A stretch of DNA of 47,504 nt from Holosporaceae bacterium (GTDB lineage Bacteria; Pseudomonadota; Alphaproteobacteria; UBA3830): NCBI GenBank assembly GCA_031267415.1, contig JAIRZD010000024.1, forward strand, positions 1 through 47,504, written 5' to 3'. The number at the start of each line of letters is the position of its first letter. The stretch's first letter is position 1. The position numbers and the translations under genes were made by a program. Below the pieces are notes generated by a model. It was given only the letters and a program-made list of their open reading frames with translations. It did not search any database and was not told the DNA's origin. Positions 1 through 9,246 of this stretch are shown here, one piece after another.

Positions 1-112
1 TTTCTGCGTCGCTTCGGTGCTCGGATCCTCATGTACCACATGTACACTGCGGTCCTGCGCTCCGTATGCTCCTATAAATTCCTCGAAATATCTTTGTTTC
101 GAAAGAAGTCTA
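1..112 (-). repeat. Palindromic element copy 1, truncated by window start
   Basis: Matches the reverse complement of the 146-bp consensus, ending TTTGTTTCGAAAGAAGTCTA|ATAATG. Confidence 0.93.
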
Positions 113-425
113 ATAATGTTTCCCCACGTCCGCCACACCATTTTCTGCACCATAGAGATAATGCCAGTCATATATATAACATATTTTATGCGTAAAGTCA
201 AGAAAAATATTTTATATTTTTTGCAAAAATTAACGATTTCTTTACCTTTTTGTAATATGCTTCTGTCATGTCTTAAAGACTGAATATTTTTTGGAGTTCG
301 GCAGTTGTGGCCATTGGCATGGTACCGCCAGCGGTGTTTTTTGCGTGATCGAATTGTTGAAATCGTATTGTCGTAAAAACGTAGTGACTTTATTCGTCGG
401 ATTTTTTGAAAAATGGAGAAATATT

Positions 426-1649
426 ATGTCTTATCCAATATCTTCAAAAGTAATAGTGGCTTTGCTATGTCTGTCCCATAGTTTTTGTGGCTACTCTATG
501 TTGAATGAAGAAGAACATGAAAATAGCGAACAATATAATAATACCGTCAGTAAAATAGAGAAAATATCCATCCACAAGCCGAACAAGTCAAATTTCAGCT
601 TTTCTTCCTTTACTGCGGGTAGCGGCCGTTCGGATGGAGGAGCGACGAAGCTGGTGCTGTCGCTGGACGGAGGGGGAACCAGGGGCCTGATCGAAGCCAT
701 CATACTTAGAGAAATAGTACGACAACTGCCGGACTTTAAGCCCGACCTGGTGGTTGGAACTTCGGTGGGTGCATTGGTGGGAACCGCGTTTGCTCTCGGA
801 AAGATAAATGAGTTTGTGGAGGATTTTGGCCCCATAGCTGAACAAATGTTTACCCGTAACTGGAGCTGGTGGAATCCATTAAATTGGTTCCGGAGCACCC
901 GTGGAATTTCTGGGCCACTCTACCAAAGTGAACCAAAGCAGAGGGCCATCGAGGATTTTTTGGGAGCGGGGAAAAGTGAAGGGGATTTTAGCTACGAGAC
1001 GTTGGGAACCCGCCTGATGTTCCCACTCTACTCGGCAAGGAATGGAAGGGTGGCCTATTATCGGAATTACGATGAATCTGGGGCGTATGGACTTGTGGAT
1101 GCCCTGATGTCGACCACCGCTGCTCCGAGTTATTTCAACCCCCACACTTTCAGGGGGCTTGATAAAAACCTATATGAGGGAATTGATGGTGGAGTCTTCG
1201 CAAACAATCCGTCCAAGTTGGCGCACGACGAAATGAAAGTAATATCCCAGCGGGAAAGAGAATCTTCCGGAAACAGGACGAAAATAGTGATGTTGTCAAT
1301 GGGCACCGGGCGAGCGGAACATGGAAGTGAAGTTGGATATTATAACAATAGGGGCATGTTGTTCTGGGCACAGAAGATGCCGAACATTTTCATGGATAGC
1401 GCATCGCAGCATAGCCATGTCATTGCTAGCCATGGGGGGCAAGACTACTACCGGGTGGATCCCGTGTTGGCTCCGGCTCTGTATCAGACAGACAACACCA
1501 GCAAAAAACATCTGGATGCTTTGACAACAGTGGCCATGTCGGTGATATCGGACCGAAGCGACAGCCGCTATCATTCGTTCATTCATACGATGAAGGCGAA
1601 ATGGAGAATTGAAGATGAAGCAGAGAACGAAATGGAAGACGATCTGTGA
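426..1649 (+). CDS. Patatin-like phospholipase, probably secreted
   Basis: Motifs LSLDGGGTRGLIEA, GTSVGALVG and DGG; start chosen at ATG 426 to give signal peptide MSYPISSKVIVALLCLSHSFCGYS (the ORF track starts at TTG 291). Confidence 0.9.
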   Translation: MSYPISSKVIVALLCLSHSFCGYSMLNEEEHENSEQYNNTVSKIEKISIHKPNKSNFSFSSFTAGSGRSDGGATKLVLSLDGGGTRGLIEAIILREIVRQLPDFKPDLVVGTSVGALVGTAFALGKINEFVEDFGPIAEQMFTRNWSWWNPLNWFRSTRGISGPLYQSEPKQRAIEDFLGAGKSEGDFSYETLGTRLMFPLYSARNGRVAYYRNYDESGAYGLVDALMSTTAAPSYFNPHTFRGLDKNLYEGIDGGVFANNPSKLAHDEMKVISQRERESSGNRTKIVMLSMGTGRAEHGSEVGYYNNRGMLFWAQKMPNIFMDSASQHSHVIASHGGQDYYRVDPVLAPALYQTDNTSKKHLDALTTVAMSVISDRSDSRYHSFIHTMKAKWRIEDEAENEMEDDL

Positions 1650-1675
1650 GGAGCGTGTGGGAAAAAAATAATAAA

Positions 1676-1740
1676 TTTCCTTCGAGACATTCGCTTTTTC
1701 AGTGATTTTTGCGTCGTTGGGGAGCTCGGATCCTCGCATG
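1676..1740 (-). repeat. Decayed remnant of the palindromic element
   Basis: ttccttcgagacattcgctttttcagtgatttttgcgtcgttggggagctcggatcctcgcatg aligns to cttctttcgaaacatgcgctctttcggtaatttctgcgtcgcttcggtgctcggatcctcatg. Confidence 0.8.
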
Positions 1741-1851
1741 GATAAAAAGCGATGGAGACTGGCTAACACTTATTAGAGCAGTGTAGGGAGAACAGGTTTA
1801 GATCCTGATGCTTCAAGCGTCCACATGGGATCTTTGCTGCTCCCTACCTTT

Positions 1852-3150
1852 TTATACCATTTTCTGTTCCCATTTGTCCCATTTGCACTTTCGGCTCCAC
1901 TCTGATACATCCACTGCCCCAATTCGTGGAAACGACGACGCAATAATCAGCAGGGCTAGACTCGTCACAATACATTGCCCCACACATTCCTCCTTCAAAA
2001 AAAATGAGGAAAAAATGCAAATCTGGAACCATATAAAGCTTATGACTATCATGTACCTGCTAATCGTTATTCCGTATTCATCTATCCGAAGGCCGATGGC
2101 AATGGCCAGCATAAAGGTTGGCATTAGAAATATTTTGAAAAAATTACTCGTAAAAAAAGAAAAGACTTTATTGTAGTTTTTGAAGCGATACCCAACCAGA
2201 TATGTCGCTATTCCGATATCCCCAAATATACAGACCAAAGTTGCAACTATTCCCTCTGGAAGACTTTGCTTGAAAATGATCTGTACAATGTACATGTATA
2301 AAATAACCGAATAAGTCAGCAAAAACGGAATCACAACGTAGTTCAAAGCGTTACGAATAAAATTGATATCGCGCATCGGGTCAATAGACTTCTTTCGAAA
2401 CATGCGCTCTTTCGGTAATTTCTGCGTCGCTTCGGTGCTTGGATCCTCATGTACCACATGTACACTGCGGTCCTGCGCTCCGTATGCTCCTATAAATTCC
2501 TCGAAATATCTTTGTTTCGAAAGAAGTCTAATATTGTTATCATTCCCAGCGATATTTAAATCTGGAATCCCTGATATACATATGATTGGACACAGAACAA
2601 ATCCAATAAAAGGGAAAATACACACTCTCAATTTGAGCGAGAACATAATTCCAAACAGTGTTTCAATGCTAAAGTATAGAAAATTTATGATGGCTATTAG
2701 GGCGGCTGCCGCAAGAATTGTAGCGCACAGTTGTTTCAGAAGATTGTACTGGAAATTCCACACCTCCAATGGTTTCGTGTTTTTTGCAATAAATGGCGCA
2801 GTAAACGCCAATACGAACAATCCGCCAAGTAAGAGCATGGCATTTGTGTACTCCGCGTATTCACTTGAAGTTAAACAATAAATTATACTTACGATGGAAG
2901 TGATTCCGATGACAAAACCAATTAGACGCAGAGGGGCAGAAAGTTGATTCCTTTCTGCATACATATCACAGATAAACGCCCAGCCACAAAAACAAAGTAA
3001 GACAACCACACTGGTACGCTCCCAAAAAATATTAATCGAAAACCACAGAAAATGCGAGAAAACGCAATTAAAAACACAACATGACATGGTCAGTGGAAAT
3101 CTTTTTAACATGCTTATTAACATTGCCTTTATTCTTTTATCTGCTGTCAT
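1852..3150 (-). CDS. Multi-spanning membrane protein, DUF4153-like, carrying an in-frame palindromic element
   Basis: 432-aa ORF with many hydrophobic segments; C-terminal half resembles DUF4153 (LLTYSVILYMYIVQIIFKQSLPEG); 48-aa insert between GNDNN and DPMRDINFI. Confidence 0.75.
   Translation of the reverse strand: MTADKRIKAMLISMLKRFPLTMSCCVFNCVFSHFLWFSINIFWERTSVVVLLCFCGWAFICDMYAERNQLSAPLRLIGFVIGITSIVSIIYCLTSSEYAEYTNAMLLLGGLFVLAFTAPFIAKNTKPLEVWNFQYNLLKQLCATILAAAALIAIINFLYFSIETLFGIMFSLKLRVCIFPFIGFVLCPIICISGIPDLNIAGNDNNIRLLSKQRYFEEFIGAYGAQDRSVHVVHEDPSTEATQKLPKERMFRKKSIDPMRDINFIRNALNYVVIPFLLTYSVILYMYIVQIIFKQSLPEGIVATLVCIFGDIGIATYLVGYRFKNYNKVFSFFTSNFFKIFLMPTFMLAIAIGLRIDEYGITISRYMIVISFIWFQICIFSSFFLKEECVGQCIVTSLALLIIASSFPRIGAVDVSEWSRKCKWDKWEQKMV
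2385..2530 (-). repeat. Palindromic element copy 2, full length, in frame in the DUF4153-like CDS
   Basis: 146 bp TAGACTTCTTTCGAAACA...TGTTTCGAAAGAAGTCTA, same strand as the gene. Confidence 0.97.
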
Positions 3151-3442
3151 CTCTTTAAGTCTCTTCTAGTGGATCTAAAAAATCAACGCTTTTTTCCCAT
3201 GCCTGAGCCATGTGCAAGGAGTTTAATGTCCTTGATATGGAGATAAGCATGGGATACACTGCATCCGCGGGGCGTGGGAATACGTAAGCAAGTATCTCTG
3301 TGGCATATTTTAGAAAGGGAGCTGTCACTGTGCTGGCCGTGGTTAGCATATATGGCGCCCACCTGGAGTCTTGGCCGCATGGAGATTCCGGACTACGGTC
3401 TCCAGGCTCTGCGTTTTGCAATTTGGTGAGAGTAGAAGAGTT

Positions 3443-3811
3443 ATGTACGACAAAAACAACGTGTTCTATAAAATTCTGCAGTCCGAAATTCCGGCAAAAA
3501 AAATATACGAAGATGAGTTAGTGCTGTCTTTTTATGACATCAATCCTGCGTGCCGTGTGCACGCAATCGTTATTCCCAAAAAATCATATGTGGATTTTCA
3601 TAATTTCGTCAAAACGGCGACCTCAGACGAGGTTGGGCATTTTTTTGCCGCCGTGGCGAAGGTCGCAGATATGCTGGAGATTTCGAACAGCGGCTACAGA
3701 ATAGTGAGCAATGTGGGTGAAGATTCCGGCCAGGAGGTTCCGCATTTCCATGTTCATATTCTTGGTGGCGAAAAACTGCAGCCTCATTCCACAAAAATAT
3801 TGCGCCCGTAG
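3443..3811 (+). CDS. HIT family nucleotide-binding protein
   Basis: HFHVHILGG histidine triad, HAIVIPKK; start chosen at ATG 3443. Confidence 0.92.
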   Translation: MYDKNNVFYKILQSEIPAKKIYEDELVLSFYDINPACRVHAIVIPKKSYVDFHNFVKTATSDEVGHFFAAVAKVADMLEISNSGYRIVSNVGEDSGQEVPHFHVHILGGEKLQPHSTKILRP

Positions 3812-3877
3812 CTCAGTGGATAGAGCGTCTCCCTCCGGAGGAGAAGGCCGTGGGTTCGAATCCCTCCGGGCGCACCA
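3802..3877 (+). tRNA. tRNA-Arg (anticodon CCG)
   Basis: Cloverleaf: GCGCCCG acceptor, TCTCC-CTCCGGA-GGAGA anticodon arm, GGTTCGAATCC T arm, encoded CCA. Confidence 0.95.
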
Positions 3878-3918
3878 TCTGAAATATCAGCCTTCACTCA
3901 ATTGCACTTCAGATTTAA

Positions 3919-6900
3919 ATGGGCGATCATAGGAAATTTAAATACATGAGAAGTATACTGTTCCTATTTCTCATATCCCGTGCTAGGATACGCTCCTGGG
4001 GCCTGGCGGTTTTAAAAACAGAAGAAATGTCAGAAAAGAACGATAACCCTTATGACATAGAGCTAGTTCGATATACTTACAAGAAAAGCATTAGACTTCT
4101 TCCGAAACAAAGATATTTCGAAGAATTTATAGGAGCATACGGAGCGCAGGACCGCAGTGTACATGTGGTACATGAGGATCCGAGCACCGAAGCGACGCAG
4201 AAATTACCGAAAGAGCGCATGTTTCGAAAGACGTCTAATGGCGTTTCTTTTTTCGAATTCTATCGCCGGAAATTAAGATTTGACAAGTTTCTGCGCCTCA
4301 ATAACATAGGGGTAATTCTACTTGAATTTGCCATCGCGCTTCCCCTGCTAATGATAGTTTTATACGCATCTGCGGACATCCCGCGATATTTTTTATGGCG
4401 CTTTAAGGTGGAAAATGCATCCCGCTACGCCGCTAGCATGATACAAAACACCGCCTCTGGGACATTTGTAAAGGCAAAGGACCTAAGGATGGTATCGCAC
4501 GCCGCATTTTTAAACATTTATGTGGGCAATCAAAACATCGACATAAGTACCCAGGAAAAAATGCCGCATGGACATAACAGCTCCCTGCATGTCTATTGCG
4601 TTAATGGAGTCCAGGATAGCAAGGGAAAAATCCTCTGGGGATGGGTCAGCAATAAGGCGCGATTAAGTCCCAAAACCCGCGAATCCGGAGATGCCTACCA
4701 AACGACCGGCAGAGTGTCAATTGTGCCCACGGGACTCAACTCCGAAACAGACGAAGCAAACATATTCAAAGATCTTCGCATCCTAAAAGATGAAGTCAAG
4801 ATAATCGTAGAAGCCGGCATAGTCCAGGCAAAAGCCTACTCCGACGGGGCGGACACTGCCATCAATCCCCGCCGCATGTTGGGATTTTTCATAATGCCGG
4901 TATTTGGAGAAAAAATGTACATGGGAAACGCCATTGTGTTTACCCCGCAGGATGGAGCATTTTCGGCCAATTCGCCCAATAATTCAGATGCCGGAGAAGC
5001 AGCGGCGGAGATGGCAGCCATATACGCAAAAGAAGCCAGCGAAAAAGCGAAGGAGGCAGCCCTGGTGACAACGGAAGCCCAAACTAAATTCAACTCCATG
5101 ATGCAGGATCTATCGGCCAATAATTTAGATGATGCGGCGGTAAAAAAGAATTCCCTGATCAATTATTTAACCACGGTAAAGGCACTGCGGGATCAGGTGC
5201 TGCAATTGGCCACCAAGACGTCCCAGGAGGCTGCACAGGCAAACAACCAGGCGAATAATTCCCTAAATAAATCGAATACCGCATTAAGAATGGCTGAAAG
5301 CGCAGTAGTTAGCATAGAAGAACTGCAGCGAAGCGCGGAAGAAGAGTACACAGCGGCCGAAAATCGTATAAGACAGGAAAGGCTCAATATAGAATCGCAG
5401 GTTTCATCCCTGTTGGCCAACGTTAAACAGGCAGCCGATAACGCTGATGCAGCAAAAGCGCTGGCGGATAAGGCTCTGACCGATGATAACATTGCCCTGG
5501 CGTCGGATTATATGCGGGATGTCCAGAAGGCGGCCCTGCTAGCGGAATCCATGGCCATGCAGGTTGCGTCCTACGCAGATCAAATAACCTGGGACAATAC
5601 CAAGAAAAACAGCTTGAAAGCAGAGGCGGCAGCGGCGGCGCAGCGGGCCAAGGACGCAGTGACGGCCATAAATACCGCCGTATCCGCAAAGAAAACAGCC
5701 ATGTCGAGCAAAGCCAAGGCCGAGGCGTTGGCGGCGGCTGAGGCAGCAGTAAAGGCGATGACAGAATTAACGACCAAGCAGTCCAGCTTCAACGGATATA
5801 TATCCTCGAACAATATAGATTTGGCCCGCGAAAAACTGGCAGAGGCAAAGGAGAAGTGCGACGAGGTCGAAAACGAGAAAAATAAGAGCCATACCAGCGC
5901 AGCCGAAGCCGACCTACCGGACGACGGGGAGTTGACAAGCGCCCTGGCAGCGGCAGACGCGGCAGCGGCAAAGGCAAAAGAAACATTGGAATTGATGGAT
6001 GAATCGCTAAATAAGGCAAGTGTAATCGCAGATCTGATGGCCATGGCCCAGGAGGCAGCTCAGATGGCCACGGATGCTCGAACCTCAGCCCTGACGAGCC
6101 TTGTCGAATTGATGGAAGCGCTGAACGACGGCGATACTGCAACGGCGCAGTCCAAACTTACCAGCATCAGCACGGACATCACCACCGCCCGAGAGCAAAA
6201 AGAGATCGCCATGACCTACGTGCTCAAGCTTGCAGAGCTTGGAGCGTCTGGCAATAACTACCAAACAGAAGCTGAGAACGCGGTGGAAATAATTGGATTA
6301 CTGGAGTCCATGGCACGTGATTTGAACTCCCTGGCGCTTACTAGAACCAATATCTTGGCATCCTGCAACCTAATGATATCCAATGGCGCTGATCTGGCCA
6401 AAGTTGAGACACAGATATCCCAATTCGATACCTACAAAGAAAGCCTACAAAGCACTGTAAATACATTGCGACAGAAAGATTTTGCCACCGAAGACGAAAA
6501 AACAACCGCAAACGACGCTATGAATGCTGCCAGAACCATTGAAGTGGTCGTTGATGGGCTGCATGACATGGCCAAGGCTCTGGATGATCTTCTAACTGCC
6601 ATCAATAATTCTGATTACTTTAGTATTGGGAGCAAAAAAGACGCTCTCTCCGAAGAAATTGACAGCTTTAATAGCAACAGCGACGCCACACAGGCCGAAA
6701 AAGACTTCGCCGATAGCATACTCCCCTACGTCGAACCAATCATCGCTGACTCCTCCCGCACAAATGTTATAACAATCTTTAACAAAATAGTATCGGCAGC
6801 GCTAGCCAACGCCACATCGAATGAGAGTATGACTCAAGATATCAAAAATATAGACCGGTCGCTGCGGTGGTACCAACATAACATAGGAACGCACCTGGAA

Positions 6901-9222
6901 ACAATCGCCAGCAAACTAAAAGAACTTACATATCATCGTACGAGTGTTTTGACGTACTGTGAGAATGATGTCGCTACCATCAATAGTCCCATCAATCTCA
7001 ATCTCAACAATGCCAAGGCCAAGAAAGAGGAGGCCAGCATTTGTAAAACCGACATAGACAAAGCAACTGCCTCGGTAAAAGAATATACGAATAGCACAAC
7101 AGATACAACGCTCGAAAAGAATGCTGTTAGCAACGCCCAGGCCGCCGCCGGTACCATAATCAACATTATTGAGCAGATGGTAGATATAGCCACAGATCTG
7201 AGGACGCTTATCAGCCAAATTAATCAAGACACCATAACCAGCGACAATGCAACAGCCATCCTCAACACCAAGACTAGCCTTATCGATAAAATTGTCACTT
7301 TTAAAACCACCGAATCACTATTAGAAGACGAAAAAACCTATGCCGATGATGTAATTAAAGCCGCCAATCTTAAATACAATACAGCCTACAGCGCCTATTC
7401 CGAGACTCGGGTCGCCGAGATCAGGGAAGAGGCTCTGCAAGAACTCAATGAGCTTATCACGAGGTTGTCAGCCCACGAAGAAACATCACTAAATGAGGCT
7501 AAACAGCATGCCACTAAAATAAATGCCCTCGCCCAAACCATCAAAGAGATGCAGCTGGAGGACAACGAGGACACCAAAGTGACGGAAATTTTTGCCAAAA
7601 TAGCCGCTGCACTGGTGGGAATCGAAGAAGACCGCGAAAAGAATTTCAAAGATCACGTGGAATTGCTCAAAAGCCTCATTGACGGCATCGAGGATGATGG
7701 CGATGTCAATACCGCTGAAGCCGAAAATAAACATAAGCATATAAATGATTACCAAGGGAAAATCTGGGATGCGATGGAAATAATAAGCAATATTGACACT
7801 TCGGGTTATAACTTAAGCGACGACGAAGAAACCTGTATCGAAACCGCCTGCAACTTCCATAACACCAGTGTTGCATGTATAGTCGAAGAGATGAGTAATG
7901 CAGCCAATACCGTAATAGACTTTGCTAAAACAGACTGGAGTACTCTATCAGTAAAAGTTATTGAAGAGAAGGTAGCTGACTGTTCTGCTGCTGCCAATAC
8001 TTTCATCGACAATTATGGGGACGACGTCACGGAGCAAGAAAAAACCTATCCAGAAAAAGTGCGCTCTGCCATCGCAAAAATCAACGCAGCCAAGCTTCAT
8101 CTCGACACATGGTATGAATATAAAATAGGAGACCCTTATAACAATTATAACCTCCAAGACGTTTGTTATGGCAATGAAAAATTCGTGGCCGTTGGCAGTC
8201 TAAGAACCTCTACTAAAGCGGCTATCTTTACCAGCATCGATGGCATATCCTGGAGTATGTCGGTTAGCGAAGCTTCAGTTTTGGATGCTAATAATAGTAT
8301 TTGTTGCGGCAATGGAAAATTCATGGTCGTTGGTAATAGCAGCCATGTTTGGACCAGCAGTGACGGCCTCAGCTGGAATTCGCTATCCGTCGGAGTGGAC
8401 GGTGAAGAAGAAGAAGCAGAAGCAGATTTAATGGACGTTTGTTATGGCAATGGAAAATTCGTAGCCGTTAGCATAACAAAAGGAAAACCCAATGCGAAAA
8501 GGCTAATTGTCTATTATGATGCGGGCGCTCTGCACTATGGCACAATAAAAGATGGTAATAGGCTTGCTAAGTCCAAAAATACAGCAACCATAGATGGCTA
8601 TGATGTTCCTGTCGCTGGACTGCTTGGGGTCTGCTACTGCGGAGATAAATTCGTGGCTGTCGGCAGCGGCAATGTTATCTGCAGCAGCACCGATGGCGCA
8701 ACTTGGGGACTAGTAGACAATTGCCCAGAAGAAGGAGAAAATTGTTTCCTGGGCGTCAGTCCTACGAGCCCAGACAGCGCCAACTTTATGGCCATTGGCA
8801 CTGAAAAAATCTTCTCCAGCGATCAGCCCTCTCAGAACGATCTGGCATCCATGCCTGAGTTTTTGGATAGTAATAATAAGATGATGAACATCTGCTATGG
8901 CCTTGGTTGCCATGTGGCAACCAGGGGGAACATCAAGTATATTAGCACCATTTTCTATGATGGCAGCACCTGGACTGCAAAACGCATCGGGCTCCCAGGT
9001 GATGCCGTCAGTTGTAATAAAGTCTGCTATGGCAATGGTAAATTCGTAGCTGTAGGCGACAACGGTACCATCCACGTTTCCGGCATAGGAGCCAATACCC
9101 CCCCTAATGGTAGTACCGACGACCCTAATGGTAGTACCGATCCTAAGGGTGATATCAACCTTGATGGTAGTACCGATCCTAAGGGTGATATCAACCTTGG
9201 TAATGAAGGTAGAAGTGAATAA
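3919..9222 (+). CDS. Very large TadE-like / Ala-rich coiled-coil / propeller-repeat protein with an in-frame palindromic element
   Basis: 1767-aa ORF; TadE-like segment NNIGVILLEFAIALPLLMIVLYASADIPRY; long Ala/Glu/Lys/Asp-rich helical region; C-terminal repeats with CYGNGKFVAVG and S-x-DG-x-SW motifs. Confidence 0.85.
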   Translation: MGDHRKFKYMRSILFLFLISRARIRSWGLAVLKTEEMSEKNDNPYDIELVRYTYKKSIRLLPKQRYFEEFIGAYGAQDRSVHVVHEDPSTEATQKLPKERMFRKTSNGVSFFEFYRRKLRFDKFLRLNNIGVILLEFAIALPLLMIVLYASADIPRYFLWRFKVENASRYAASMIQNTASGTFVKAKDLRMVSHAAFLNIYVGNQNIDISTQEKMPHGHNSSLHVYCVNGVQDSKGKILWGWVSNKARLSPKTRESGDAYQTTGRVSIVPTGLNSETDEANIFKDLRILKDEVKIIVEAGIVQAKAYSDGADTAINPRRMLGFFIMPVFGEKMYMGNAIVFTPQDGAFSANSPNNSDAGEAAAEMAAIYAKEASEKAKEAALVTTEAQTKFNSMMQDLSANNLDDAAVKKNSLINYLTTVKALRDQVLQLATKTSQEAAQANNQANNSLNKSNTALRMAESAVVSIEELQRSAEEEYTAAENRIRQERLNIESQVSSLLANVKQAADNADAAKALADKALTDDNIALASDYMRDVQKAALLAESMAMQVASYADQITWDNTKKNSLKAEAAAAAQRAKDAVTAINTAVSAKKTAMSSKAKAEALAAAEAAVKAMTELTTKQSSFNGYISSNNIDLAREKLAEAKEKCDEVENEKNKSHTSAAEADLPDDGELTSALAAADAAAAKAKETLELMDESLNKASVIADLMAMAQEAAQMATDARTSALTSLVELMEALNDGDTATAQSKLTSISTDITTAREQKEIAMTYVLKLAELGASGNNYQTEAENAVEIIGLLESMARDLNSLALTRTNILASCNLMISNGADLAKVETQISQFDTYKESLQSTVNTLRQKDFATEDEKTTANDAMNAARTIEVVVDGLHDMAKALDDLLTAINNSDYFSIGSKKDALSEEIDSFNSNSDATQAEKDFADSILPYVEPIIADSSRTNVITIFNKIVSAALANATSNESMTQDIKNIDRSLRWYQHNIGTHLETIASKLKELTYHRTSVLTYCENDVATINSPINLNLNNAKAKKEEASICKTDIDKATASVKEYTNSTTDTTLEKNAVSNAQAAAGTIINIIEQMVDIATDLRTLISQINQDTITSDNATAILNTKTSLIDKIVTFKTTESLLEDEKTYADDVIKAANLKYNTAYSAYSETRVAEIREEALQELNELITRLSAHEETSLNEAKQHATKINALAQTIKEMQLEDNEDTKVTEIFAKIAAALVGIEEDREKNFKDHVELLKSLIDGIEDDGDVNTAEAENKHKHINDYQGKIWDAMEIISNIDTSGYNLSDDEETCIETACNFHNTSVACIVEEMSNAANTVIDFAKTDWSTLSVKVIEEKVADCSAAANTFIDNYGDDVTEQEKTYPEKVRSAIAKINAAKLHLDTWYEYKIGDPYNNYNLQDVCYGNEKFVAVGSLRTSTKAAIFTSIDGISWSMSVSEASVLDANNSICCGNGKFMVVGNSSHVWTSSDGLSWNSLSVGVDGEEEEAEADLMDVCYGNGKFVAVSITKGKPNAKRLIVYYDAGALHYGTIKDGNRLAKSKNTATIDGYDVPVAGLLGVCYCGDKFVAVGSGNVICSSTDGATWGLVDNCPEEGENCFLGVSPTSPDSANFMAIGTEKIFSSDQPSQNDLASMPEFLDSNNKMMNICYGLGCHVATRGNIKYISTIFYDGSTWTAKRIGLPGDAVSCNKVCYGNGKFVAVGDNGTIHVSGIGANTPPNGSTDDPNGSTDPKGDINLDGSTDPKGDINLGNEGRSE
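4092..4237 (+). repeat. Palindromic element copy 3, full length, in frame in the 1767-aa CDS
   Basis: 146 bp; encodes IRLLPKQRYFEEFIGAYGAQDRSVHVVHEDPSTEATQKLPKERMFRKTSN. Confidence 0.97.
9109..9201 (+). repeat. C-terminal tandem repeat within the 1767-aa CDS
   Basis: Two exact 36-bp units GGTAGTACCGATCCTAAGGGTGATATCAACCTTGAT-type (9130-9165, 9166-9201; last bases diverge) preceded by partial units. Confidence 0.85.
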
Positions 9223-9246
9223 CACTTCCCAGTCTGGAAAAATCCA

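Noticed and set aside
2385-2530. Elements considered as a CRISPR array or REP/BIME cluster
   Set aside because: Copies are dispersed by kilobases with no regular spacers, have precise ends with TA and are found inside CDSs, which fits mobile palindromic elements better.
3155-3421. 88-aa minus-strand ORF between the DUF4153-like and HIT genes
   Set aside because: No recognisable motif and overlaps a competing frame; possibly a gene fragment, not supportable.
4836-6142. Long antisense ORFs (108, 99, 154, 117 aa) opposite the 1767-aa gene
   Set aside because: Ala/Ser-rich shadows of the biased coiled-coil codon usage; no independent start context or recognisable family.
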